60,237 nt of DNA from an uncultured Alphaproteobacteria bacterium. Its GTDB lineage: Bacteria > Pseudomonadota > Alphaproteobacteria > Rhodobacterales > Rhodobacteraceae. Below are positions 25,208 through 32,764 of the stretch, one piece after another (within the stretch, counting starts at the first letter, position 1; every line of letters begins with the position of its first letter). The notes beneath the pieces were generated by a model. That model searched no databases. It was not told the DNA's origin and saw only the letters and a list, made by a program, of their open reading frames with translations. The DNA lies in assembly GCA_902596985.1 (NCBI GenBank), contig CACJWR010000006.1:1-60237 (forward strand). Direction: 5' to 3'. The position numbers and the translations under genes are program-made.

Positions 25208-25639
25208 CTCAAAAAACCCAGAAAGTCTATTTCTATTATGTTGTTATCAAAAGCAATTGTTAATTTAAGGATAAAATAAAAAAATCAAAATTTAAACATA
25301 TTTCTAAAACCAATGTTGATAAAATATAGAGATAAATTGAACTGAATACTTTTGATTAGACCTTTAGATTTTACTTTAATTCATCCATATAGCTTAGAGC
25401 ATTTTCTCTAGAATGCTCATCCAAACTCTCAGCCCCAAAAACATTATCCAGATATTACAAACCCTAAGGGCGGCGACTTCTAAGCGGATTGGCACACTAG
25501 CGCTCTTATTTCAGACATACGTTTCTAAGGTCTCGGGCAGTTTGGTCAGTAATTTGTTCAGCGTTCTCTCAAACCCATTACAAAGGGTATTTTTGAAAAT
25601 ATTTTCTGTCGATAGACTACGTATGTCCGATAGTAATAA
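25208..25639. other. 432-base gene-free region with inverted repeats
   Basis: No convincing reading frame on either strand. The half next to the synthase gene (about 25220-25390) is AT-rich and should hold its promoter. The part from about 25395 to 25639 is richer in G and C than the flanks and carries three symmetric elements: a 7-bp inverted repeat (GAGCATT, 25397-25403; AATGCTC, 25412-25418), a 9-bp inverted repeat 96 bases apart (GACATACGT, 25514-25522; ACGTATGTC, 25619-25627), and a 12-base palindrome GAAAATATTTTC at 25595-25606. It abuts the 3' end of tRNA-Arg. A structured RNA or an old integration scar are both possible. Confidence 0.4.
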
Positions 25640-25716
25640 TGGCGCACCGGGGAGGATTCGAACCCCCGACCCCCTGATTCGTAGTCAGGTACTCTATCCA
25701 GCTGAGCTACCGGTGC
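25640..25716 (-). tRNA. tRNA-Arg (anticodon ACG)
   Basis: Read on the minus strand, the 77-base molecule folds as a cloverleaf: acceptor GCACCGG/CCGGTGC, D arm with AGCTCAGCTGGATAGAG, anticodon stem CCTGA/TCAGG with loop CTACGAA (anticodon ACG), a short variable loop, T arm with GGTTCGAATCC, discriminator G and an encoded CCA at 25640-25642. The ACG anticodon is expected to be deaminated to ICG by TadA to read CGU, CGC and CGA. It lies divergent from rpmH. Confidence 0.97.
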
Positions 25717-25799
25717 TGTAATGCGAATTTACTGAGGTGTTATCGAATTGTAAATACAAATCCTGTTATATTAATGTATCGTTATTTAAAAATAGCCAA

Positions 25800-25828
25800 T
25801 TGACAATAAAGCCCGTTTCCATTAATCA
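25800..25828 (+). promoter_or_regulatory. possible promoter of the rpmH operon
   Basis: A perfect TTGACA at 25800-25805 stands 17 bases before a poor -10 (TAATCA, 25823-25828), 23 bases ahead of the rpmH ATG. A second candidate pair, TTGTAA with TATATT at a short spacing, lies about 50 bases further upstream. The -35 is convincing, the -10 is not. Confidence 0.35.
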
Positions 25829-25851
25829 ATAAGTCCTTAAGGAATTTAGTT

Positions 25852-25986
25852 ATGAAAAGAACATATCAACCCAGTAACCGAGTTAGAAAGCGTCGCCATG
25901 GCTTTCGTTTGCGTTCTGCAACAAGTGCTGGCAGAAAGATACTTAACCGAAGACGAGCACGCGGTAGAAAGACGTTATCCGCATAA
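25852..25986 (+). CDS. rpmH: 50S ribosomal protein L34
   Basis: A 44-residue protein with the full L34 pattern: MKRTYQPSN at the start, RKRRHGFR in the middle and [14 protein letters not shown] near the end, ending KTLSA. AAGGAA lies about nine bases before the ATG. L34 binds 23S rRNA late in large-subunit assembly. It heads the conserved rpmH-rnpA-yidD-yidC block, and rnpA begins 35 bases after its stop. Confidence 0.98.
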   Translation: MKRTYQPSNRVRKRRHGFRLRSATSAGRKILNRRRARGRKTLSA

Positions 25987-26021
25987 TATTCTAGTAGTCT
26001 TGACGACTGCAGGGAGTAATT

Positions 26022-26384
26022 ATGGATATCCAGACAATAAAAAAGCGCCGAGATTTTTTTAGAGGTAATAACGCACCTTACGCTGCTATGCCATCAGTGG
26101 TCGTTCAAAGCTACATGCGAACCGATGAAGTAGTGGAGACAGATGAATCCGTAATGATGGGTATTACATGTTCAAAAAAAGTTGGAAATGCTATCAAACG
26201 AAACAGGGCAAAACGACGATTAAGAGAGGCAGGAAAAATAATACTTAAGGAAATCGGTATAAAAAAAACGAATTATATTTTCATTGCACGAAAGGACACA
26301 ACTATCAAAGTAAAATTTACCGATCTTTGTAATGATATAGAAACCGGAATAAAAAAGATATATGGCCAGGAGAAAACTAAATAA
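26022..26384 (+). CDS. rnpA: ribonuclease P protein component
   Basis: Protein subunit of RNase P, which trims the 5' leader of tRNA precursors. Family marks are K-K-R-R-D-F-F-R-G at residues 6-14, the G-I-T-C-S-K-K-V-G-N-A strand and the RNR helix A-I-K-R-N-R-A-K-R-R-L-R-E. The loop between residues 18 and 46 is shorter on basic residues than in enteric homologues. GGGAG precedes the ATG, and the stop codon abuts the yidD ATG with no spacer. Confidence 0.96.
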   Translation: MDIQTIKKRRDFFRGNNAPYAAMPSVVVQSYMRTDEVVETDESVMMGITCSKKVGNAIKRNRAKRRLREAGKIILKEIGIKKTNYIFIARKDTTIKVKFTDLCNDIETGIKKIYGQEKTK

Positions 26385-26630
26385 ATGCTTATAAAAATTA
26401 TTTCTTTTCCCATTCACATATATCGTCTTTTCATTAGCCCATTAACTGGAAAGAATTGTCGCTTTGAGCCAACATGCTCAGAATACGCTTTGACCGCTTT
26501 AAAAACACACGGCTTTTTTTGTGGTTTATTTCTTTCTATAAAAAGGATACTCAAATGCCACCCATTTAGCCGATACTCCGGTTATGATCCTGTACCGAAT
26601 AAACAAAAATCAAAAGACATCACTCGATAA
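26385..26630 (+). CDS. yidD: membrane protein insertion efficiency factor YidD
   Basis: An 81-residue peripheral membrane protein that assists YidC-dependent insertion. It has the amphipathic N-terminal helix ([18 protein letters not shown]) followed by [12 protein letters not shown], the diagnostic double-cysteine segment, and [14 protein letters not shown]. It begins immediately after the rnpA stop, so its translation should be coupled. yidC follows after 66 bases. Confidence 0.96.
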   Translation: MLIKIISFPIHIYRLFISPLTGKNCRFEPTCSEYALTALKTHGFFCGLFLSIKRILKCHPFSRYSGYDPVPNKQKSKDITR

Positions 26631-26696
26631 ATCGATTGAATTAAGTCATTAGTAACCATATATTAGTCGCAGAATATTTAAGAGAAGGCAGAGCAG

Positions 26697-28496
26697 ATGG
26701 ATGATCAGAATAAGAACCTTTTATTGGCAACGTCCCTAAGTTTTTTAGTACTGCTTGGTTGGATGCTAATGTTTCCACCAGAGCCAATAGAGGAAGTAAG
26801 TCCTGAACAATCTACAGAAAAAGTTACACAAGAAGATAACCAAAAGAGTACCGGCCTTAGTACTCCAGTACAAGTTGATACTAACCAAAGTCAGCAAAAA
26901 CAAGATACATCTGCGGAGGTTCCGCGAGTACCAATAGAAACATCGCGCCTATCAGGCTCATTATCTCTAAGAGGAGGTAAAATTGATAACCTTAAACTCT
27001 TGGATTATTTTGAGACGCAGGAAGAGAACTCAAAGAATATTGAGCTTTTTCAGTTTGAAAATGAAAACTATTACGCCGTTTACGGATGGTCATCCCGAGA
27101 TAGAGAAAATGTACCAAATCCGAGTACAGTATGGAACCTTGCGAAAGGTGCAAAGCTTACACCCAGTACACCTATAACGTTGCAATGGACTAGCCCTAAA
27201 GGTGTAATATTTGAAAGAGAAATCTCCATCGATGAAGACTTTCTTTTCACTATAAGACAACGCGTATTTAATCAATCAAATACGACCATTGATTTGGCGG
27301 CTTATGGAATATTAGCTCGTCATAGCGCTCCCGAAACTATTGGCTTTTACATTCTTCATGAAGGGATAGTAGGATACGACGATGGCGAACTCGTTGAATT
27401 ATCCTATGACGATATAACAGATCAGAAGTACGACGATAGAGAGCGTGCCAATCTTGAAATCTATGAGATCACAGAAAATGGCTGGATTGGGTTTACCGAT
27501 AAGTATTGGATGTCAACACTCGTCGGAGAACCACAAAGTAAATTTAAAATGGCTAGCAAATATAACGAAGCAAACGATATTTACCAAGCAGATATTCGTC
27601 ATCCTCTGCAGAGCATTGGGTCTGGACAATCTACGGAAGTAAAAACATATCTATTCGCGGGTGCTAAAGAGGTCAATACGATAAAAACCTATCAGAAAGA
27701 CGCAGACTTTGCTGACTTTATTGATACCGTTGACTGGGGATGGTTTTTCTTTTTGACCAAACCAATTTTTTCCTTACTTGATTATTGTAATAAGCTTGTT
27801 GGGAATATGGGGTGGGCAATAATTCTTCTTACGTTGGTTGTAAAGACAGTATTACTGCCACTTGCTTATAAATCTTACGTTTCAATGTCGAAGTTAAAGC
27901 AACTACAACCAGAGATGGAGAAAATAAAAAAGAGGGCCGGTGATGATAGAATGAAGTTACAGCAAGAGATGATGGCTATGTACAAGAAAGAAAAAGTCAA
28001 TCCTGCTGCCGGTTGTTTACCTATACTCTTGCAAATTCCGATATTCTTCTCATTATACAAAGTCCTTTTTGTTACCATCGAAGTAAGGCATGCTCCGTTC
28101 ATAGGATGGATCACCGACCTTTCAGCTCCCGATCCTAGCTCTATATTAAACTTATTTGGCTTGCTGCCATTCTCGCCACCTGGCCCAGAAAGCTTCCTTG
28201 TAATTTTTTCTATTGGGGTTTACCCGATACTTATGGGTATAACAATGTGGTTGCAACAGAAGCTTAATCCAGCGCCAACTGATAAAACACAGCAAATGAT
28301 TTTTGCATGGATGCCCTGGATTTTCATGTTCCTTCTTGGGCAGTTCTCCAGTGGCCTAGTAATTTATTGGGTAGCAAATAATATTATAACGTTTGCACAA
28401 CAGTATTTTATTATGACATCACAAGGTGTGAAACCAGATATTTTTGGAAATATTCTGAGCTCCTTTAAAAAGGAAGGGGCCTCCAAAGAAAACTAA
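26697..28496 (+). CDS. yidC: membrane protein insertase YidC
   Basis: Inner-membrane insertase of the Oxa1/Alb3 family, long Gram-negative form (599 residues). The first helix (residues 8-27) is followed by a low-complexity Q/E/T linker, the periplasmic beta-sandwich P1 domain (about 80-345) and the conserved five-helix region beginning F-L-T-K-P-I-F-S-L-L-D-Y. The cytoplasmic hairpin (K-L-K-Q-L-Q-P-E-M-E-K-I-K-K) and NPAAGCLPILLQIPIFFSLYK are intact. AGAAGG lies upstream of the ATG. The engB gene follows after 14 bases if the AUU start is correct. Confidence 0.98.
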   Translation: MDDQNKNLLLATSLSFLVLLGWMLMFPPEPIEEVSPEQSTEKVTQEDNQKSTGLSTPVQVDTNQSQQKQDTSAEVPRVPIETSRLSGSLSLRGGKIDNLKLLDYFETQEENSKNIELFQFENENYYAVYGWSSRDRENVPNPSTVWNLAKGAKLTPSTPITLQWTSPKGVIFEREISIDEDFLFTIRQRVFNQSNTTIDLAAYGILARHSAPETIGFYILHEGIVGYDDGELVELSYDDITDQKYDDRERANLEIYEITENGWIGFTDKYWMSTLVGEPQSKFKMASKYNEANDIYQADIRHPLQSIGSGQSTEVKTYLFAGAKEVNTIKTYQKDADFADFIDTVDWGWFFFLTKPIFSLLDYCNKLVGNMGWAIILLTLVVKTVLLPLAYKSYVSMSKLKQLQPEMEKIKKRAGDDRMKLQQEMMAMYKKEKVNPAAGCLPILLQIPIFFSLYKVLFVTIEVRHAPFIGWITDLSAPDPSSILNLFGLLPFSPPGPESFLVIFSIGVYPILMGITMWLQQKLNPAPTDKTQQMIFAWMPWIFMFLLGQFSSGLVIYWVANNIITFAQQYFIMTSQGVKPDIFGNILSSFKKEGASKEN

Positions 28497-28510
28497 TCAA
28501 GGAGCCATAG

Positions 28511-29128
28511 ATTACAAAATCACCTTTATTAAATGAAGTCTCTTTTTTAAAAGGAGTGGCTGGGATTAACGGGTTGCCTCCAGATAGAGAAGCAGAAGTA
28601 TGCTTCATAGGCAGATCCAATGTTGGAAAATCCTCACTAATCAATGCCCTATTTGAAAGAAGAAACCTTGCAAGGACTTCCAAGACACCAGGCCGAACTC
28701 AAGAGTTAAATTTTTTCTCATTGGGAGAAAGTAGTTATATCGTTGACCTCCCAGGCTATGGTTACGCAAAAGCGTCAAAAGATAAAAGGTCAGATTGGCA
28801 GAATCTTATAAAGTCATATATCGCGGAAAGACGTTCACTTAAGAGGGTATTTACTCTTGTCGATGCGAGGCACGGTATAAAAGATAATGATAGAGAATTT
28901 TTCTCTTTTTTGGATACTTATGCCGTGAATTATCAAATAATACTTACCAAAATAGATAAAGTTAAAAATAACGAAATGGTCCTACTTCTTGACCAAATAA
29001 ATAGCAAAATAAAAGAGCACCCTGCCTGCAATACGGATTTTTTTCTTACATCAGCAATCAAAAAAAGAGGTATCAGTGAAATTCGAGACGTAATGTTCTC
29101 AATTTTAGGTTTAAATCAAAACAATTGA
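28511..29128 (+). CDS. engB: ribosome biogenesis GTPase EngB (YsxC/YihA), probable AUU start
   Basis: TRAFAC GTPase for 50S assembly. Counting from the start shown (205 residues), G1 is G-R-S-N-V-G-K-S-S at 34-42, followed by T-P-G-R-T-Q, D-L-P-G-Y-G-Y-A and T-K-I-D-K. The frame is open back to a TAG at 28508-28510, and the only start before the conserved N-terminal residues (T-K-S-P-L-L-N-E-V-S-F-L-K-G-V) is ATT at 28511, with AAGGAG six bases upstream. The first conventional start, GTG at 28556, has an AAGGA touching it with no spacing and would drop 15 family-like residues. The start is inference; the gene itself is certain. Confidence 0.9.
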   Translation: MTKSPLLNEVSFLKGVAGINGLPPDREAEVCFIGRSNVGKSSLINALFERRNLARTSKTPGRTQELNFFSLGESSYIVDLPGYGYAKASKDKRSDWQNLIKSYIAERRSLKRVFTLVDARHGIKDNDREFFSFLDTYAVNYQIILTKIDKVKNNEMVLLLDQINSKIKEHPACNTDFFLTSAIKKRGISEIRDVMFSILGLNQNN

Positions 29129-29161
29129 CAAATCAGCATTATAATTGCATTAGGTTTTGCT

Positions 29162-30028
29162 ATGAACGGTAAAATAGAAAATAATTTTAAGCAAACGGCA
29201 GCCACGCTGGCCGAAGCCCTACCATACATCCAGAGATATGAGGACTCTACAATAGTTATTAAGCTCGGTGGTCATGCCATGACGAGCAAACCCTCAATGG
29301 AAAATTTTGCGCGAGATATTGTTTTGATAAAGCAGTGTGGCGTCAACCCAGTGATAGTGCATGGCGGTGGCCCCATGATTAATAAGGTATTATCGGATTT
29401 AAAAATTGAAAGTAAATTTGCTGAAGGAAAGAGGATAACAGATGGTAAAACTATGGAAGTTGTTGAAATGGTACTATCTGGAAATGTAAACAAATCGATA
29501 GTTAATGCAATTAACAGCCAAGGTGGAAAAGGCGTTGGACTATCCGGAAAAGATGCGAATATGATTGAATGTGAGCAAGATAATCCCAAACTTGGATTTG
29601 TTGGGAAGATAAAAAAAGTTGATACTGATATAGTCCAGAATTTTATAAAGGGTGACTTTATCCCCGTTATTGCACCCATCGGTTTTGGAATAAAGGGCGA
29701 AACATTCAATATAAATGGTGATACAGCAGCGGGCGCTATAGCCTCAAGCCTCTTAGCTGATCGTCTCTTACTGCTAACGGATGTGGTCGGTGTAAAAGAT
29801 AGCGAAGATAAATTAATACATCAATTAACTATAGAAGAAGCACGAAACTTGATAGGCTCAGGAATTATTAACTCGGGAATGATCCCCAAGGTTAATACGT
29901 CGATAAAAGCTATTGAAGAGGGTGTTAGGGCATCCGTTATAATCGATGGGAGAGTTGATCATGCCTGTCTTCTTGAACTCTTTACTAGCCACGGTGTGGG
30001 AACTCTGTTTAAAAAAACTTTCGACTAG
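29162..30028 (+). CDS. argB: acetylglutamate kinase
   Basis: Phosphorylates N-acetylglutamate, the second step of arginine synthesis. The 288-residue amino-acid-kinase fold has the phosphate-binding K-L-G-G-H-A-M at 34-40, H-G-G-G-P at 67-71, N-I-N-G-D-T-A-A-G and the ADP-binding G-M-I-P-K-V near the end. An N-terminal helix (residues 6-25) of the type that makes the arginine-sensitive hexamer is present, so feedback inhibition by arginine is likely. It starts 33 bases after engB. A hairpin followed by a T run lies 130 bases downstream. Confidence 0.96.
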   Translation: MNGKIENNFKQTAATLAEALPYIQRYEDSTIVIKLGGHAMTSKPSMENFARDIVLIKQCGVNPVIVHGGGPMINKVLSDLKIESKFAEGKRITDGKTMEVVEMVLSGNVNKSIVNAINSQGGKGVGLSGKDANMIECEQDNPKLGFVGKIKKVDTDIVQNFIKGDFIPVIAPIGFGIKGETFNINGDTAAGAIASSLLADRLLLLTDVVGVKDSEDKLIHQLTIEEARNLIGSGIINSGMIPKVNTSIKAIEEGVRASVIIDGRVDHACLLELFTSHGVGTLFKKTFD

Positions 30029-30036
30029 CTTGTAGA

Positions 30037-30141
30037 ATGTCAGATAAACTGCAGAAAATTCAAAGAATGCTGAATAAAAAAAGCCTTGATATCGTAGGCT
30101 CTTTCGCTCCAGATAGGTCTGATAGGGTTTTTCTAAAGTAA
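30037..30141 (+). other. 34-codon open frame of uncertain status
   Basis: An ATG-initiated frame of 34 codons directly after argB, with M-S-D-K-L-Q-K-I-Q-R at the start and G-S-F-A-P-D-R near the end. There is no convincing Shine-Dalgarno and no family match by eye. Its 3' half contains the left arm of a 10-bp inverted repeat that ends in a T run, an arrangement like a leader peptide before an attenuator. It could equally be chance. Confidence 0.15.
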
Positions 30142-30180
30142 GAACAATTTTGCTCATAGGGCCGAAAGAGCCCTTTTTTT
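30097..30180 (+). terminator. hairpin with two alternative pairings, then a T run, after argB
   Basis: A 10-bp perfect inverted repeat pairs GGCTCTTTCG (30097-30106) with CGAAAGAGCC (30163-30172). A competing compact hairpin pairs AGGGC (30158-30162) with GCCCT (30170-30174). Seven T residues (30174-30180) follow. Either form can act as a Rho-independent terminator of the argB transcript; the two cannot form together because they share 30163-30172. Confidence 0.6.
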
Positions 30181-30206
30181 GGGACGTATTTAAAAAAAGT
30201 AGCTAA

Positions 30207-30682
30207 TATAGGGATAATAAAGAAAACCACCTTGATAGATGGTCAAAAAAAATCATAGAAGAAATTGCAATAAAATTGAATGCGCGATCATTTTTTCCTT
30301 TTGAGACACCTTTTCAGCCATTTATTGATTGGGCTAAAAAATATTCAACAATGCGATCATCTCCTGTCCGCCTTTTAGTACATAAAGAGAAGGGCCTATT
30401 TATTTCTTTTTGAGGTGCCCTTGGTATAAATGAATATATTGAATCACCAAATAACTTGAAAGATATTTGCACCCATGTGAGAAACCATGCCTCACTGCTT
30501 GTCCAGTAAGTGCACTTAACCAAAACGGCTATGATGTGATTCGATGTAAGGAATATGTCAACACACCCAGTGGTCAAGAATGCAGAGACGGCTGCCTCGT
30601 CAGAAGATCCTGCCCCTCTGGTCAGAATTTAAGACTTAAGGAACAATCAAATTTTCATATGCGTGCTTTTCTGAGCGATTAG
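30207..30682 (+). pseudogene. broken 4Fe-4S ferredoxin-like gene
   Basis: Two frames together give one recognisable protein. The first part (to about 30470) reads R-S-F-F-P-F-E-T-P-F-Q-P-F-I-D-W-A-K-K, then S-S-P-V-R-L-L-V-H, with an in-frame TGA at 30412-30414 inside an F-I-S-F-stop-G-A-L stretch where an arginine would be expected. The second part continues in the next frame: C-E-K-P-C-L-T-A-C-P-V-S-A-L and ends F-H-M-R-A-F-L-S-D. Adding back one base near 30475 restores C-T-H-C-E-K-P-C-L-T-A-C-P, the four-cysteine cluster motif. No good start codon is left. Downstream of argB is a normal place for this gene in alphaproteobacteria, so this is local decay. Confidence 0.8.
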
Positions 30683-30683
30683 G

Positions 30684-31448
30684 TTAATGACCTAATACCT
30701 GACTCAAAAACAGCTTTGTTCGATCAGACTTTGGGTTTTTGAAGAATTCTTCTGGTTCGTTTTGTTCAACAATCTGACCGTCGTCCATGAATATAACTCT
30801 ATCCGCAACCTGTCTGGCAAAGCCCATCTCATGCGTAACACAAATCATCGTCATACCTTCTTCAGCTAACTGAATCATAGTATCCAGCACCTCTTTAATC
30901 ATTTCAGGGTCCAATGCGGACGTCACTTCATCAAATAACATTATTCTTGGTTTCATGCATAGAGATCTTGCAATTGCTACTCTTTGTTGTTGTCCTCCAG
31001 AAAGTTGACCTGGGTATTTATGAGCCTGCTCAGGAATTTTCACTTTTTCAAGCATTTCCATTGCGATCTCTGTAGCTTCTTTTTCTGGAGTTTCTCTAAC
31101 CCACATAGGAGCTAGAGTACAATTCTCTAAAGTTGTCAAATGAGGGAACAAATTAAAATGCTGAAAGACCATGCCAACTTCAGATCTGATCTTATCAATA
31201 TTCTTTAGGTCAGTGGTTAGCTCCGTGCCATCAACAATTATGCTTCCCTTTTGATGCTCTTCAAGTCTATTAATGCATCTTATCAGTGTTGATTTACCAG
31301 ATCCAGATGGACCGCAAACCACGATTCTCTCACCTCTTCTCACTTCCAGATTAATATCCCTAAGTACGTGGAAGTTACCAAACCACTTGTTCATATCAGA
31401 TATGTGGATAGCTACTTCATCTGTTATGTTTATCTTAGTTTTTTCCAT
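30684..31448 (-). CDS. aapP: general L-amino acid ABC transporter, ATP-binding protein AapP
   Basis: ATPase of the polar amino-acid uptake system. In 254 residues it shows Walker [10 protein letters not shown] at 46-54, the Q-loop V-F-Q-H-F-N-L-F-P, signature L-S-G-G-Q-Q-Q-R-V and Walker [13 protein letters not shown], then the switch His in C-V-T-H-E-M. It ends the aap operon, 32 bases after aapM, and reads towards the ferredoxin pseudogene; its stop is immediately adjacent to that remnant. Confidence 0.95.
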   Translation of the reverse strand: MEKTKINITDEVAIHISDMNKWFGNFHVLRDINLEVRRGERIVVCGPSGSGKSTLIRCINRLEEHQKGSIIVDGTELTTDLKNIDKIRSEVGMVFQHFNLFPHLTTLENCTLAPMWVRETPEKEATEIAMEMLEKVKIPEQAHKYPGQLSGGQQQRVAIARSLCMKPRIMLFDEVTSALDPEMIKEVLDTMIQLAEEGMTMICVTHEMGFARQVADRVIFMDDGQIVEQNEPEEFFKNPKSDRTKLFLSQVLGH

Positions 31449-31480
31449 ATCAATCTAACTCCTAACCTACATAGACAATT

Positions 31481-32764
31481 CTATTTATCCGTTTTTAATT
31501 TTCTTTCTAAATATTGTGAGTACTGGGACATACCCCAACAAAAAATAAAGAACATCAATCCAATAGCAACGTAGAGTTCCCAATAAATACCATTCCACTT
31601 TTGATCCGCTCTTATTGTCGAAGCAAGCCCTACCGGATCTCTTAGGCTTATTATGGATACAAGAGTTGTATCTTTAAACAAGCCAATAAAGGTGTTCACA
31701 ATACCTGGAATAGATATTTTTAATGCCTGCGGCATAATTATAAGTCGTTGTGATTGCCAGTAAGTGAGCCCTAAAGACGCTGACGCTTCATGCTGACCTA
31801 ATGGTAATCCTGCGAGCCCGCCACGAATTACCTCAGCCATATAAGCTGCGGAAAATAGTGTAACCATAATTACTACTCTCAACACAATGTCAAAGTTGGT
31901 TCCTGGAGGTAAAAAGTAGTTTAGTAGAACGGACGCAACAAATAACAACGTTATTAGAGGTACGCCTCGTATAAACTCAATGAACCCCACGCATATCATC
32001 TTAATTACTGGTAAATTAGATTGTCTACCCAATGCTAATAAAATCCCAATAGGGAAAGACGCAACAATTCCTGTAACTCCTACGATCAGAGACAAGGTGA
32101 ATCCACCCATCTTTAAAGATTCAACGAAGGGAAGACTAATTGGCAAAATAACATTAAGAAGATCTACCAAAGGATTGGAGATAAAGAGGAAAAATACAGA
32201 AGTAAATAAGAAAGCAAGGATAACTGCTATCATATAGTTTTTTAGATACTGTCTTATCAACGTCAGAAAAAACAGCGCTCCTAAAGTTAACCCAACATAT
32301 ATTATACTAATTGACCAAAACGATCCCCCCCACAGTAGCCATACGGCTAATCCGGGATAAATTATTGAAAACCAAAAAAAACGAAAAAACTTTGGAAATA
32401 AAATAGGAACGATGGCAAGTAGCAAAAAGATAAAAGTTAATGTAGGCCTCCAATACTCCTCAGCTGGATACAGCCCAAAAAGCAATTGTTTCCATCTAGC
32501 CGTAAGTACTGAAAAGCAGGCTACATCTGGGTCTAAGTCTAAACATTCTCTTAGCGATTTAGTATTCCAGTGTCCTCCATAAGCCCAGGGTATGAAATCC
32601 CATAATATAATAACTATAAAGTATACCGACAACACAGTAAGTATCGAGTTTAGCCATGATGAAAATAAATTTTGTCTTAACCATCCAATAAGCCCAACCT
32701 CTGTTATTGGGGGCGCTGATGGCGGTATTTCTTTTTTTCTAACAAAAGCTATCTTAGTCATCAT
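31481..32764 (-). CDS. aapM: general L-amino acid ABC transporter, permease AapM
   Basis: Inner-membrane subunit of the Aap importer, 427 residues. The N-terminal half has several extra helices typical of AapM; the C-terminal half has the core permease domain with the EAA loop E-V-I-R-G-G-L-A-G-L-P-L-G-Q-H-E-A-S-A-S-L-G-L that docks to AapP. Its start overlaps the aapQ stop by four bases, so translation is coupled. Confidence 0.95.
   Translation of the reverse strand: MMTKIAFVRKKEIPPSAPPITEVGLIGWLRQNLFSSWLNSILTVLSVYFIVIILWDFIPWAYGGHWNTKSLRECLDLDPDVACFSVLTARWKQLLFGLYPAEEYWRPTLTFIFLLLAIVPILFPKFFRFFWFSIIYPGLAVWLLWGGSFWSISIIYVGLTLGALFFLTLIRQYLKNYMIAVILAFLFTSVFFLFISNPLVDLLNVILPISLPFVESLKMGGFTLSLIVGVTGIVASFPIGILLALGRQSNLPVIKMICVGFIEFIRGVPLITLLFVASVLLNYFLPPGTNFDIVLRVVIMVTLFSAAYMAEVIRGGLAGLPLGQHEASASLGLTYWQSQRLIIMPQALKISIPGIVNTFIGLFKDTTLVSIISLRDPVGLASTIRADQKWNGIYWELYVAIGLMFFIFCWGMSQYSQYLERKLKTDK

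Noticed and set aside
25413-25721. A 102-codon plus-strand open frame ending with residues N-G-A-P-G-R-I-R-T-P-D-P-L-I-R-S
   Set aside because: It is the translation of the tRNA-Arg antisense strand and flanking DNA; this peptide string is a well-known tRNA artefact.
30467-30682. A 71-codon plus-strand frame with cysteines that could be a short ferredoxin
   Set aside because: It is the 3' piece of the broken gene; it lacks the first cluster cysteine and its TTG start has no ribosome-binding site.
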